This document shows positions 33,450 through 45,078 of a DNA stretch of 64,000 nucleotides, piece by piece. The translations under genes were made by a program, and so were the position numbers. Source of the DNA: CBCOTE01 sp965112965. Lineage in GTDB: Bacteria; Desulfobacterota; Desulfovibrionia; Desulfovibrionales; Desulfovibrionaceae. The notes under the pieces are model-generated. The model was not told the DNA's origin. It worked only from the letters and a program-made list of their open reading frames with translations, and searched no databases. The stretch lies in NCBI GenBank assembly GCA_965112965.1, contig CBCOTE010000019.1, forward strand, positions 124,001-188,000, read 5' to 3'. Each line of letters starts with the position of its first letter. The first letter of the stretch is position 1.

Positions 33450-34300
33450 AGACAAAGAAGCCTTGTCGTTGCCGCATGGCCGAATATTTTTTCAACATGA
33501 GCCATGAGATCTGTACGGCAATGAACATCATGCCTGGATTCGCCTTATTCTGAAATTTGTGCTCACATAAAAAATGGTGCGGTTCCTTGTAAAAAAATAT
33601 GAACTATGCTGTCATATCCTACGGCATCCTAAACAACGTTTTCGACTACTTTCCAAGATCGAAGTTAGTTGCCTGGATTTTTAGTTGGAGGTTTTTACCC
33701 TATAGAATGTTTTTTGCGTAGCACAGCCTCTTTATTCCTTTCCGCCACAAAAATGACTGTAGCTTTTTTTTGTCGAGTTCAATGTGGTGTCCCGACTATT
33801 TTATTATGAATGTATATATTTGGGTAGGGGTTGGCAACCTGTTAGACAACGCCGTCAAGTTCATAGTTATGGGCGCGATCCACCTGTAGAACAAAGTTGG
33901 TCAAAACGATAAGACGAGGATCTTGTCCCCATATTTATTGATTCACGTTACAGTTTTTTGTCAAAAAACAGGCGGAACGGTTATTTGCTATCATCATTCA
34001 CTTAGACCGACGTGTATTCATATCCATTCATTTCGCTAGTACTGGTCTAGGCCTGACGATTAATTGTCGCCTGGTTATTTTTTGGTTGGGAGCCATCGAC
34101 ATTTTTTGTCGAGCCAAATACGGGCAGAACGTGCTTGTTTATTTTATGTTGCCGGGTGACACTAGGAAATATGTGGTCTCTTTGCCGATCATTATTTAGA
34201 AGGCTTATTTTTTTGTATTGGATGTAGACGACTAAGATATTTTTTTAGGCAACACTGTAAGCATGCTCAAGTATTGGCGGGTACAGATAGCCATCTACCC
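33450..34300 (+). pseudogene. Hybrid sensor histidine kinase, decayed
   Basis: Translating across stops on the plus strand recovers the kinase motifs in order. The H box reads EYFFNMSHEICTAMNIMPGF at about 33482-33541 (family FLANMSHEIRTPMNAIIGF, phospho-acceptor His kept, Arg to Cys). The N box reads VGNLLDNAVKFIVMG at about 33829-33873. The G2 box reads STGLGLTINCRLV at about 34036-34074, followed by GQNVLVYFMLP as in GSTFYFTLP. Soon after, VLDVDD then a stop and DIFLG (34216-34252) resembles the start of a receiver domain (VLVVDDDEI). Stops follow the H box directly and divide each motif, so no kinase can be made. The stimulus-sensing part is not recognisable. Confidence 0.8.
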
Positions 34301-37069
34301 AATAAAAAATACGGCAGTGGCGTACCCCAGCAAAACAAAATCAAAAGGGTCTACCCTTCGCGTTGCTGTTACTTAACTGGGTTATACTGTCGATTTTTAT
34401 ATATAACCATAGCTTAAGATATCCTCTGGGAGGGGGTCCGAGTTTGACATTTTTTTTGTGTCGCCTTGATTATTTATCGTGGTTACCATGGTTACGTCTG
34501 GGAAAAGTTTTTGATGGAGGTTGATGTTATTGGCTTGAAGTCATTCTCAAGCTGGCCGTACCTTTGTGTTTGATGGAATCCATTCTGACCATCCACCATC
34601 TACAATCTGCTGAGTTCGATTCCTTTTTCTTAGAGATCGTCGAGATAATACAGGGGGGAGCGTATCATGCTGGTGGAGATGGCAACAAATTTAAATTATG
34701 AAATAGTCTGGGAGTTTTTTTGTACAAGGTCGGTCTGACCATGACAGTAGTCAACAACAGTGGTAAAGATATGCGGAGTATATGTGCATAATTTTTTTAA
34801 TGCTATACTTGTGAGTGTTCAGCTGCTTGAGATGTAAGGCCTCACGACTATCCATCTAATTCGTGATTTATTCGGATGGCAATATTCACCATCATTATGA
34901 CCGCTACTATATTAGAGTGCAGCAGATTTGTCCCGAGATTATAACGAACGGCTATATTGTCACGTCTATCTTTTTCTTGGGGACTGTTCGACACACTGTC
35001 CAGTTGGGTTATCACTGTCCCCTCTGGAACCGGCTGCTCCATTCACTCGGTATCGTAGCTTTCTTGCTCTTTCTCGGTACCCCAGATATCGATGCTAAAA
35101 AAAGTCAGTTGGTTAGCATATGGTGAACTAATTTTTAACTATATTTTTTTTGCTAACTCGGTGTTATTGGTTGATCGTTAAGGAAGTAAAAAAACGGACG
35201 CCCAGGCTAGGCCAAGACGAACAGAATAAGCGTTGTCCACTACCTATTGCCCCGCGATTCTGTAGGCAATGCAGCGCCACTGGGGTTTCCATCTTGGACA
35301 ATCAAGCTGAAGCGGCTATCAGATAGGGACGAGATCGATATGCATTTGAACTACTGGAAGAGTTAAGGGTCAGGCTATATTGACTGGTGTCGCTCCAAGT
35401 TAATGTCAAGCGATATTTGTTCGGCACTAGCAGGCCCTATCGCGGTCCTTAGGGCGAGTGACTAAGATTCCTTTAGATTATTCTAGGATGTGCGTCCGGG
35501 ATCGGGATTTGATGTTGCGCCTGCAGAGCTTTTTAGCTAAACTTGCCGTATATTTAGTTTAAAAAAAGTCTCTAAATGGCTGGAGACAAGAAAAGATCTT
35601 GATCTAGGCGAATAGCTGGCTATCTTATGCATGTTCAATATCGTTGTGTTTGGAATTGGGAGTAGCAGTTGTAGGTAGTTTTTAGCTAGCAGCTGCGGAA
35701 GGTCTGAATATCCTTGATGACACTATCGATGTAGTCTTGAAAGTTAAGGATTTGGTGACGGACCACGGAGTCCTCAGCACCGGGCACATTAAGGCCCATG
35801 AGGTTTGTGCTAGTATAGAGATTGTTAATGTATTTACATAAAGCCTCTAAGTCACAATACCGTTTGAGTCGAGCTCATCTCATAAGAAAGTTGGGTGTTC
35901 TGGCGGGCGATTTCGGCCAACTGAGTCAAGATTTTGCGTGTCTTTTGATCATGAGACGCATTGGCTTCGATCTGCAAAAAAGAGTTTTTGGTAGTTCTCA
36001 AATTGCGCTGCGGCATTGAGTAAGAGATGTACCTCTTCTCCTTCATAGGTGACGGTGTATAGCAAGGTGACGCGACAAGTAAGACGCTGATTCCAAAGAG
36101 TAGGTTTTGATTATTTTAAGGGTATATTAGGCCTCCCGGCCAGATACGGGCGGATATTGTGGGGGGGTCTAGAGCGGTTGGGATGCCTTAGTATGACAAA
36201 GCCAGATGCGCTGCACGGTAGGACGGATTCTATCTACGTTCTATGCCGTCGTGCTGTATATGACCGCCCGACTGGAGACTGGCTGTCTTGATGCAGCTTG
36301 ACAGGACCGAAATCGATAAATTTTATTTAGTTAGAGAGCATTGACGGTAGAGGTCATATGCTATGAAATTCATATCCATATAATTTATAGATTTTTTAGG
36401 ATTGGACAAGAATTTTATCTCTTTAAGCGTGTATGTGTCGGTTACCTTTTCGTGGTTGGGAGGATGGCTGTAGTTTACCTAGCGATATGGATGTAAGATA
36501 TAAAATATATTGTTTTAAACGTAGTATACCGCTGAGTGGCATACCGTTTTACATTTATTTTGTGGATAGGTTGCGGTCTACATGGTGGGGAGTATTTGGT
36601 ATTTATATACGTTATAGTCTGCCTGGGCTATACGACAATAGGCTCGGCGTATTATCTTCGGCTCTGCCGAGGCTTACGTCAAATATCCGTTATAATTGGT
36701 CTTAGCCTTGGAGGCCGTTGGCCTAAATGGTAGATTGTGGCCTTGAGTTTTACCGTCAGACCTTGGAGTGCTGAGTTACGGTCTGGACGGTTTCTTTTAG
36801 TTTAGAGGAGTGGTAGATGTGAATTGGCTTTTTTTGAGGAGGACCCAGAGGTTCGAACTGATCTTGAATGCTGTGGGTTTTGGGTCTAGGAGCGGCATGA
36901 GACCTAGGCTTAGAGTTTTTTAGTTGCGATCTACTCGATTTATATTCTTTTTTGTCCCGGCGCCTAGTCCAGCCCTGGCCGGACCAGGCGTGCCGACGAT
37001 TGGATCAATAGTGTTTCCGGGAGAATATACGACGGCGCGGCATACCTTGTCCGCCCGAGAGGAGCCATT
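34301..37069. other. Decayed stretch between kinase remnant and miaB
   Basis: About 2.8 kb with no confident gene. On the minus strand a coiled-coil-like piece (35852-36046, rich in Gln, Glu, Arg) resembles a small chaperone of FlgN type in composition only. On the plus strand 35210-35340 has a Cys-x2-Cys piece. The last 100 bases before miaB are GC-rich and probably the miaB leader; GAGAGGAG before GTG 37070 is the ribosome site. Confidence 0.4.
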
Positions 37070-38503
37070 GTGGCACTAGGTTTTCATATCCAGACATTTG
37101 GTTGTCAGATGAATATCAACGATTCGGCTTGGCTGGCCCGTGCCCTGGAAGCCCAGGGGTTTGAGCTCCTGGCCGGCAAAGCCGCCGATGTGGCTCGGGT
37201 GTTTATTTTAAACGCATGCAGCGTCCGAGAGAAACCGGAGCAGAAGATGTATGCGGCCCTGGGCCGTTTGCGCCGTTTTTGGGAGCGCGACGACAGAGTG
37301 TTTGCTGTTGTGGGCGGTTGCGTAACGCAGCATGGGGGTAAGGGCTTATTCGTCCGCTTTCCTTTTGTGCGGCTAATTTTTGGTACCGATAGTCTAGCTA
37401 CGGTACCACAAGCCATCCTGCGGCTCTGCCTGGAACCGGGCCTAAGACTATCCTTAATTGATTTTAGTGAAATCTACCCTGAGCGTGATCAGATAATTTC
37501 AGAGGGGCGGCTGGGCCCTACAGCCTTTGTAAATATCATGCAAGGCTGCGACAATTACTGTGCTTATTGCATAGTGCCCTTTACCCGAGGCCGCCAGCGT
37601 TCGCGGCCAGCTGAGGCGATTCTGGCAGAGATCCGAGAGTTGGTAGCCCATGGAGTACGTGAGGTGACAATGCTCGGCCAGAATGTAAATAGCTACGGCC
37701 TGGATGCGGCGGTTGCTCAGAGGGCGGGGAAAGGCGGTCATTTCTTCCTTGATTTTGCTGGATTACTGCGGCAGGCTGCGTCAGTACCGGGGCTTTTACG
37801 GATACGATTTACCACCTCGCATCCCAAGGACCTCTCAAAGTCGGTTATCGCCGCCTTCGGGGAATTGCCAACGCTGTGCCCGCATCTGCACCTGCCTTTA
37901 CAGTCGGGTTCGGATCGTGTGCTAGCGGCCATGGGACGGCGTTATAATTTGGCTTACTACCTTTCTCTAGTAGAGGCCTTACGGCGAGCCAGGCCAGATG
38001 TAGTCCTGACAACGGATATCATCGTAGGGTTTCCCGGAGAGACTGAAGTCGATTTCAAGGCTACTCTTCAGGCCGTTCGGCAGGTGGGGTACATATCTAG
38101 CTACTCTTTCCGTTATTCTGATCGACCTGGTACCAGGGCTACTCAAATGGCCTTAAAAGTGCCAGAGGCGGTCAAGGCCGAGCGGTTAGAACGCTTGCAA
38201 AAAATGCAGGAGGAGCTTACAAGTGAGTATAATCGTAGCAGGGTCGGACGATTGTGCGAGGTATTGATAGAAGGGGCGAGTAAACGGCCACAGACTAGTG
38301 GTAGGCCTGCTTGGAGTGGACGAGATGGCCATGGACTGGTAGTGAACCTTATGCTGCCATCAACTAGCGTTCCGGCTGAACATCCTGTCCGGCAGGATGC
38401 CGGAGCACCTGAGGTCGATCTTGTGGGTTGTATAGTCATGACCCGCATCACTGAGGCAAAAAAACACTCTCTATGCGGCGAGGTAACGGGTGATCCATGG
38501 TAG
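37070..38503 (+). CDS. miaB: tRNA-2-methylthio-N6-isopentenyladenosine synthase
   Basis: MiaB is a radical-SAM methylthiotransferase that adds the 2-methylthio group to i6A37 in tRNAs reading codons that begin with U. The 477-residue product has the three UPF0004 cysteines C12 (QTFGCQMN), C50 (NACSVRE) and C84 (GGCVTQ) for the auxiliary cluster, the radical-SAM triad C160/C164/C167 (CDNYCAYC) with FTRGRQRSR after it, and a C-terminal TRAM domain that includes a somewhat long insert around 405-440. GTG 37070 follows a GAGAGGAG ribosome site. Its 3' end overlaps the next gene by seven bases, so the two are translated together. Length and motifs are complete. Confidence 0.96.
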   Translation: MALGFHIQTFGCQMNINDSAWLARALEAQGFELLAGKAADVARVFILNACSVREKPEQKMYAALGRLRRFWERDDRVFAVVGGCVTQHGGKGLFVRFPFVRLIFGTDSLATVPQAILRLCLEPGLRLSLIDFSEIYPERDQIISEGRLGPTAFVNIMQGCDNYCAYCIVPFTRGRQRSRPAEAILAEIRELVAHGVREVTMLGQNVNSYGLDAAVAQRAGKGGHFFLDFAGLLRQAASVPGLLRIRFTTSHPKDLSKSVIAAFGELPTLCPHLHLPLQSGSDRVLAAMGRRYNLAYYLSLVEALRRARPDVVLTTDIIVGFPGETEVDFKATLQAVRQVGYISSYSFRYSDRPGTRATQMALKVPEAVKAERLERLQKMQEELTSEYNRSRVGRLCEVLIEGASKRPQTSGRPAWSGRDGHGLVVNLMLPSTSVPAEHPVRQDAGAPEVDLVGCIVMTRITEAKKHSLCGEVTGDPW

Positions 38504-38991
38504 AGATGAAAGTGTTTGGACTGGCCCTGGATGAGGAATCACAGGCCCCGGTATTGATATTGAAGGATTTGGAGGAAAAAACTGTTTTGCCTATTTGGAT
38601 CGGGACCATGGAGGCTATGGCTATTTCTTTAGCCTTGAATGGGGTGCAATTACCCCGGCCCATGACCCACGACCTACTCTTGTCCGTCCTGAAGGCCTGC
38701 GATGCTAAAGTTATAGCTGTGGACGTTGTAGGATTCAAGAAGGGCACTTACTTCGCTGAGATTGAGGTAGAACAGAATGGACAGAACAAGCGCATTGACT
38801 GCCGGCCTTCAGATGGTATCGCCCTGGCTTTGCTGGCCGAAGCTCGCATTTTGGTAAGCGAGGAGGTGCTGTGTCAGGTTACTATAGAACAGCCTATGAA
38901 GACCCAACCCGCGCTTAAAATCGAGGATGCCGAACAATGGACCGAGCTACTTGAGAAGCTCAATGTGGACAGTACTAAGTACAAGATGTAG
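38497..38991 (+). CDS. Bifunctional nuclease family protein (DUF151)
   Basis: The 164-residue product carries the DUF151 fold: VFGLALDEESQAPVLILKD and VLPIWIGTMEAMAISLALNG (the conserved lPIwIG..EA.aI..al.g core), then FKKGTYFAEIEVEQ and RIDCRPSDGIALAL (the R.sDaiaLAlr motif). Structures and assays of some members show nuclease activity; the physiological role in bacteria is not settled. A C-terminal tail of about 30 residues follows the domain. ATG 38497 overlaps the miaB stop by seven bases, which implies translational coupling; this miaB-DUF151 pairing is also seen in Desulfovibrio-type genomes. The gene looks intact. Confidence 0.92.
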   Translation: MVEMKVFGLALDEESQAPVLILKDLEEKTVLPIWIGTMEAMAISLALNGVQLPRPMTHDLLLSVLKACDAKVIAVDVVGFKKGTYFAEIEVEQNGQNKRIDCRPSDGIALALLAEARILVSEEVLCQVTIEQPMKTQPALKIEDAEQWTELLEKLNVDSTKYKM

Positions 38992-41044
38992 TGTTTAATA
39001 TCTATGACTGTCGTTCAGAAGGTGTAATCGCCTTGCATGTCCATGCATATTTGGACTACGGTCCTAAAATTTGTGAATTGTGCATCTGAACAAACCAGTA
39101 TAGGAGTTACTATATTTTTTTTATTGCCTTTATTTTTTTTCTTACAGTGCTTACTACCAGACTAAAGGGTTAATTAGTTTTCGACATATCATACCGCTGC
39201 GGTGTTTTGTTATCACTGCAGTTGGATTGATCTTGACTTTCATGAATTAGGTCTAACGAGTAGTGTTGGAGCTGTTCTAATGCTGGGACTGTGTTCCTTT
39301 GACGATATTAATATATAGTGACTTTTAATTGTGAACGGCCCGGACTTAGTAGTGGCAATTAAAATTGTCGAGAACTAATGCTTCATGGCAGACATTCAAT
39401 CTTGCTGGTAAAGATAACTACAGGATTGTTTTTTGTTAGGCCAGGCATGCACTAAAGTCTATAGTAGGTGCCAGACAGCTCGACTTTCCCCGCCGGATAA
39501 TTCAAAGGAGTATAATGGTTCGGTCGTTTTTTTAGCCGTGGCCGTGGTATGTAATTACATTGAGCATAAATATGTCAATTATATATATTTTGTAGTGTTA
39601 GTCTAATTTTGTTAGCGGACTGGCAAAGATTAAAAACGTTTTGTGTCATTTTTATGGCTAAGGTCGTGCCGCTAGTGGCCAATGAGTTCATAGGAGTGCA
39701 CCTGGCCTAGTTTTTAGTTCATCCTCTAAGTTTTGTGAGAGAATTTCGGTCCTCTGCTGTCACTTACTATCCAGAGCCGGATATCTTGTCCTTCCTCACC
39801 TGAAGATTGCTTTTGAATAACAGGGTGTAGACCAGAGGATTCTTAGAATATTTGGACGGAAATATAATACCATATACTGAGGTTGGATAGAAAGGTGGTT
39901 TGTGGGATAGGGCCCATGTGACTCCTCTTTGAGGTAATTTTAAAGTAGCTCCAAACAAGGTTGGCCACGTCCGAGGCAACGATTTTCTTCTTGGTCCTGG
40001 TCCGGTCTGCGGTGTAGATCGGGTTGTAATTATAGGCGGCTCCATCTTGCCGACCTGCAGAACAAATCGACCCTTTGCCATGCGCTCAATCAAGATATTT
40101 TTGAAGTAATGGACTTCCGTGACCTCATTATATATAGCTCTTGCTCTTGGTCGTATGCAGAATAAAATAGTTTATAAGATGGCCTTAGGTCGCTGTCGTA
40201 GCTTCCATTGTGGATACCTAATTGGTACCTCATAATGTCGGTTTTAATGATCTGGAAGGGTATAGCGATGAAAGATACGGGCTTTTTACGGAGTTTACGT
40301 ATGTTGATGCCGGGAGTGCATATTTAGTGTTGTTATCGGTGTAGCGTTAGGTTGTAGTCAGTAATGCCCAGCGGAAAACAGTACGTCACGGTGGCGAAGG
40401 AGTAAGGTGATGAGATTTATTTATTGCTAGGTATGAGTCCAGTTGAGCGTTCGCTGTAGCGGGGGGGGCAGGCTTCGTCGGTTGATGGTCGTCACTTAAC
40501 ACAAAACGGCTACTATGTTTTGGTCAGTGGGCTTGCGTAGATAGAAATGGTGGTTTACAAATGTAGTCATCAGCTACGGAGTTGAAATAGGATACTATGT
40601 TGTCCTTGACATCAGTTATTCTTAGACGCGACGGTAAATGTTGAACCTATTCAGCAAGAAGGAGTATAAGGTTGAGGACAATATAATCGAATATAATCGA
40701 AGGATCAGCCAAAAATAAACTGCAGGACACATATGTTGTCAGGTTCGCTGGCTGGAGCGGTAATTGTGTAAGATGATCCAGAGTCCAATAGAACATAGCG
40801 CGATCGCCTTTGACAATCAAGACGTAGAGTGAACGGAGATTGGAGCTCTTAGCTATGCTTTAGTCGGTAGAACCTGGCGGTATCTTTGGGCATTTTACTA
40901 TGATTAGTATCGTAACAGCAGGAAGTATAAGTAAAATTTAGTAAACTTAGCGGTCTAGTATGGCCTGCATGGCCATGTCTGGCGCTTGACATAGCTTTCT
41001 TTTCGGAATAGCTTTTATGTTGAAGGTAATATGTTCTATCGTGC
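38992..41044. other. Decayed stretch between the miaB operon and tRNA-Ser
   Basis: About 2 kb without an assigned gene. The longest open piece is 39767-40093 on the minus strand (108 codons, basic and Pro-rich) with no motif. The region 40120-40850 has minus-strand fragments rich in Tyr and Asp that I could not place. A small tandem repeat (AATATAATCG twice) lies near 40680, and an eight-G run near 40461. Confidence 0.45.
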
Positions 41045-41138
41045 GGAGAGGTGGCCGAGTTGGCCGAAGGCGCTCGCCTGCTAAGCGGGTACACGGTTAA
41101 AATCTGTGTCGAGGGTTCGAATCTCTCCCTCTCCGCCA
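41045..41138 (+). tRNA. tRNA-Ser(GCU), with encoded CCA
   Basis: A 94-base cloverleaf: acceptor GGAGAGG pairs with CCTCTCC, D arm TGGCCGAGTTGGCC, anticodon arm CTCGC-CTGCTAA-GCGGG with anticodon GCT, a long class II variable arm, T arm with GGTTCGAATC, discriminator G and a genomic CCA. It reads AGC/AGU. No neighbouring gene is intact, yet every stem is kept, so it is probably functional. Confidence 0.96.
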
Positions 41139-43949
41139 TATTAATGTTATACACAATTTAATAAGTTAAAAAAATCATGAACATAAAAAAATAATCTTTA
41201 AATGTCCAGGCTCGTCCGTTTTAGTCTGTCTTTATATATTGAATATATCTAATAGATAATTTTGCTATCGGCAAAAAAAATACAGTCAGTTTAATATTAC
41301 ACTAGTTCTAGCTTATAAGGTTCACTGTCAGAAAAAAATTAAGCCCGACTCAAAGATTTTTTAAAAATATGAACGAAGCCTTTACTTGATGGCATAGGTT
41401 AGTCCAAGGGTGGCAAAAATGATATCGACTAAGTAAAGGTGAACATAATTTTTTCTTAGCATTACCTGTTTGATATAGATTTGAAATAAATTTAAACATC
41501 GTGATGAGATCTGTAAGCCCCTGTGTCCAAGGTATGAATTGAGTGCTATTTAAGAAGATGAAAAAAACCAGGTAGTCACATAGTTGAGGTTTTCTAAAGT
41601 GTAGTCTAAGAGTTTTTTTGGCAGTGCGACTTCAACTTGATAGCGGGCTGATTTGTAGGGCATCTACCGTTGTTTCTTGTCTATATTTTTGTCTATAGTA
41701 GATATAGCATCTCCTGAAAAAAACGAATTGTCGCGGGTCTGATCGATTAGTTCATAGGTGCGAACGTCATTTGTTCTCCGTATAGTCAATAGCTGCCTGG
41801 GTTGGGTCCAATTTATAAGTGGCCAAAAAAAAGTGTAACTAGTTCCAGTTTTTCGTTTTCGCCGTCTTCAATAATGTAATCTAAGAACGGGCTTTAGTTT
41901 TGTGGCGCCGCACATGCTTTTATGTTTTTCGTCTAAGGCGGTCGGCGTCATGTTGGCTATCTTTTGCGCCTGATTATAGCATAGCCTCGAGCAGGGAGTT
42001 GAGCCATAATAGTAACGTCGTGGCATTTGGGCGAGTAGGACGATTTTCTGGCAGGAAGTAGACCAACGGGAAAAGATAGATATGACAGTTCATCGGTATT
42101 ATTGTTTTTGCTTGTGGTGATCATGAGCACTACCGTAATTTAGTATTTGAATTTATTAACATAACTATATTTTATTATTATATCGTACTTGCTGGTGCAT
42201 GGCGAAGGTCAGGGAATGAAAGGACTGTACGGGTTAAAAAAAAGCAAAAAAAGCGTGGGATAAAAAAACACCACTGAGGTATATTCTGCCCGAATGGCAA
42301 TGGCCTGTAGGAAAGCTATGGTGATAGCTATGGAAGTAGTTTTTTGTCTACTATTGGCGCAGATCTAAGTACCATATAATTGTAGTTGGGTCTTGTAAGG
42401 GCAGTTTTTGTGTCCTGATTATAACATAGCTATACTGACGCTAGATTGTTATAGAGTTTAGCAGACAGGAGTCGTTATTCATAGTACAATTAATATTGTA
42501 CTATGAATCTGGCGACTATAGCAAGTATGTCTCTATATCCGACATATTTTTTTATGATATATTTAAAACGAGTGCAAGTTGTTCGTCATCTTAGATTAGT
42601 TCGACCCAGCTAACCTAATCCTTTTGTGCAAGCCCTGGCCTTACTCGATAATGGTCTGGCTTGCCGAGCGTTTGGGCCTATCGCCTTGGCCTATTGCGCC
42701 TGAATACTTATTGCCTCTAACAGTGTGACTAACTCATAGTGTCATGTGTGTTGCTTTGGCGCCTTTATTGTCACCAACGTACAGCCATCATGTGTAAGGC
42801 TACGGTAGCACAGCATAGTTTTAGGCATAATTAACTTGCACACCTTATAATATAGTTCTGAGCATGACTGTAAGGTCCTATGCTTTCGTATGTGCATGGG
42901 CTTGCTGGAGGCCGTACACAAAAGATTTTATCCTGTTGCTTGGTAATTTGCGTTCGTGCTTCTGGTAGCTTCATTTTTACTAGCCTGGGATCCTGGACTC
43001 CATGGGGATGGTGCTGTCGGGCTTTTTGACTGGTGGAGCATGAGACAGTCTAAGCTGTCATTAAATCCCCCAGACAACACTGCATATTTAATGGGTTTTT
43101 ATGGACTGACATAATTTATTGACCGCCGTCCTTGTCAGAGTTGAGGTCGCGGGAGATCCTATCGTCCTGTGCTTCTGGCCACTTCGGGCGCCTGGCCTAA
43201 CCTCTTGCTGGCAACGACCTTATTTGATTTGCTATGAGCAATCTAAGGCGTCAATTGGTTGGGGAATGGTAAATCTATCATGTATTTTGTCTAAATTGGC
43301 AGGAAGTTGATGCTACATGGTAATTACTTAAAGGATTTTTTCCTACAATTTTTAAAGGCTATTTTTGATCCAGTTTTAGTACAAGGATGTCCAACTTTAA
43401 TTGGCAAGTATGGTTCTGTAGCCTCAGCCATAACGAAATTGATATATGCGGCTGACCAGATCTGGATGGATAGGTTATGTCACGACCGAGGAATATCTTT
43501 TTTTACTTGAATATACTGTCCGAAGCGGTCTTACAGGATGTGTATGCCTAATTGCACTGCTACTGGCCAGTCATCGTAGCCTGGGTCTGTTTAGATAAGG
43601 ATGTTTTGCCTGGGCATCTTCTTCTGTATTGTAGCCAGTGCAGCGTATTGTTTTAGCCCAAACTATATGGTGTCCCAGGGACTGATGTTGGCCTAGCTTA
43701 TGTTCGTAAGGTTCGAAGCCTTTAGTTCAGCTAGTCCTGGACAGCCTGCCTTCGTCGGCCGATGCGGAAGACACGGTCGGGTTTTTAGCCTTCAGGTAGG
43801 GGGGGTAGTGCTTTGCTGGAGTATTGATAGCCGGATAGGAAGCAAAATATTTTTTGTAGGAGGTAAAAAATGAGACGTGGGGGAAAGTGATGGTAAAAAT
43901 GTTTGCAAAAAAAAACTTTTCTTTTACATGACGTTCATCGTTCTACTGC
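41139..43949. other. Decayed stretch between tRNA-Ser and yejB remnant
   Basis: About 2.8 kb with no named gene. A periplasmic-binding-protein gene (yejA) would be expected before yejB, and two open pieces occur at 43119-43310 and 43307-43510, but neither could be aligned with YejA. The first 1.3 kb is very AT-rich with runs of six to eight A. Confidence 0.45.
42477..42508. repeat. Perfect 14-bp inverted repeat with 4-base loop
   Basis: ATTCATAGTACAAT-TAAT-ATTGTACTATGAAT: both arms match exactly over 14 bases. It lies in AT-rich decayed sequence with no T run after it. It could be a regulator-binding site, a stem-loop of a lost RNA or a mobile-element end. Confidence 0.7.
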
Positions 43950-45033
43950 CTTTGCACTCATATTACGTCTGTGTTTGTCTACGCTTTATGCCGCCTGCTG
44001 CTTATAACTCCCAACTCTAGACATCATGGCTGTCAATTTTCTATCATCCAAGTCGCCCCAGGCGGGCCGTTAGAGTAAGTATTAGCCAAAATCCAAAGCG
44101 GCAAAGGCTTCCAAGGGGATCTGGACCATGTAATTTGGGTGCCGGTGATGAGCCTCTGCTCCCCCCGTTTCGGATTCGAGGGTTCATATCAGATAAGACT
44201 AGACGACGGCAGCAGCCTCGCAAATAACGTGACGTCTAGGGCTTAGGTCCCGAGCAGTACGGGAGATCAGGAATTTACGGATTTACAACCTAGCCTGTAA
44301 AGTTTTTTTTTCTTACATTAAAACGATATGCCTGTCTCGACTTCAGAGAGAGCTTCTTCCCGTAGCCGAAGTAGTTTCACCTAGCGCTGCTCCATATTTC
44401 CGTTTCTCTAGGCTTCTGAAGTACCCTACCTCTATATGCTATTCCTCATGGCATCAGCAAAAAAATCGTACGCCATGGATGATCGACCTTTATGTGTGGA
44501 CCGACATTTTATATCGTGATAGCCAATACTGGACCCGTCTTCCTTTTAGCTAGCCTACTCATCGTCCTTTTTTTTCGGCGACAATTGTTTTGCCTGGTTC
44601 TCCATACATGGTCTCACTTCCATAGAATTTGACGCCTTCTGGTTGTCCACCAAAAAATATGCGACTATTTCTATCATTTGGTCTTGCCAGTCACGATCTT
44701 GACGTCGGTGGTTTCGCTACTTTGAATATACTTATACACAATTCATTTTTGGATGAGGTTGGCAAGCAGGATGTGACTACAGCCCGACCAAAAGCTTATC
44801 TGAATGCCAGGTGCTCTACGACCATGTATTCCATATCGCTATGCTAATAATTAACTTTCTTTCGGCGTTCATCAAAATGTCCTTCGCCGGCTCATTCTTG
44901 GTAGAGACCATTTTCTATTTGGATGGCCTTGGGTTGCGGTTTAACTATCATTAACCTGCTGGCCAAGCTCGTCATCGATCTAATTTATATCATGATCGAT
45001 CCGCATATCGATTTTGAATTCCGGGAGCACTAA
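43950..45033 (+). pseudogene. yejB: YejB-type peptide ABC transporter permease, decayed
   Basis: Three plus-strand frames together recover a YejB permease. Near 44031-44090 it gives IIQVAPGGPLE then a stop (family FFIVQVAPGGPVEQ). At about 44330-44640 the pieces DFRESFF, HISVSLGF, CFAWFSIHGLTSIEFDAF follow the family order (RFDFGESFFRS, MPVSLSLGFWS, FPLRGLxSxNFD). At 44640-44810 the text is YHLVLPVTILT, then in another frame GGFATLNILIHNSFLDEVGK, the strongly conserved EAA-like segment. The end LIYIMIDPHIDFEFREH with stop at 45031 matches the YejB C-terminus. Several frameshifts and stops make it non-functional. It starts a yejB-yejE-yejF block. Confidence 0.88.
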
Positions 45034-45078
45034 GACATCATGTCAAGTTTTTTTACTTGCTGTATCTATTGTTCTACC

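Noticed and set aside
40849..41154. 101-codon open frame on the minus strand
   Set aside because: It is the antisense of tRNA-Ser(GCU) and its flanks; the tRNA explains the conservation.
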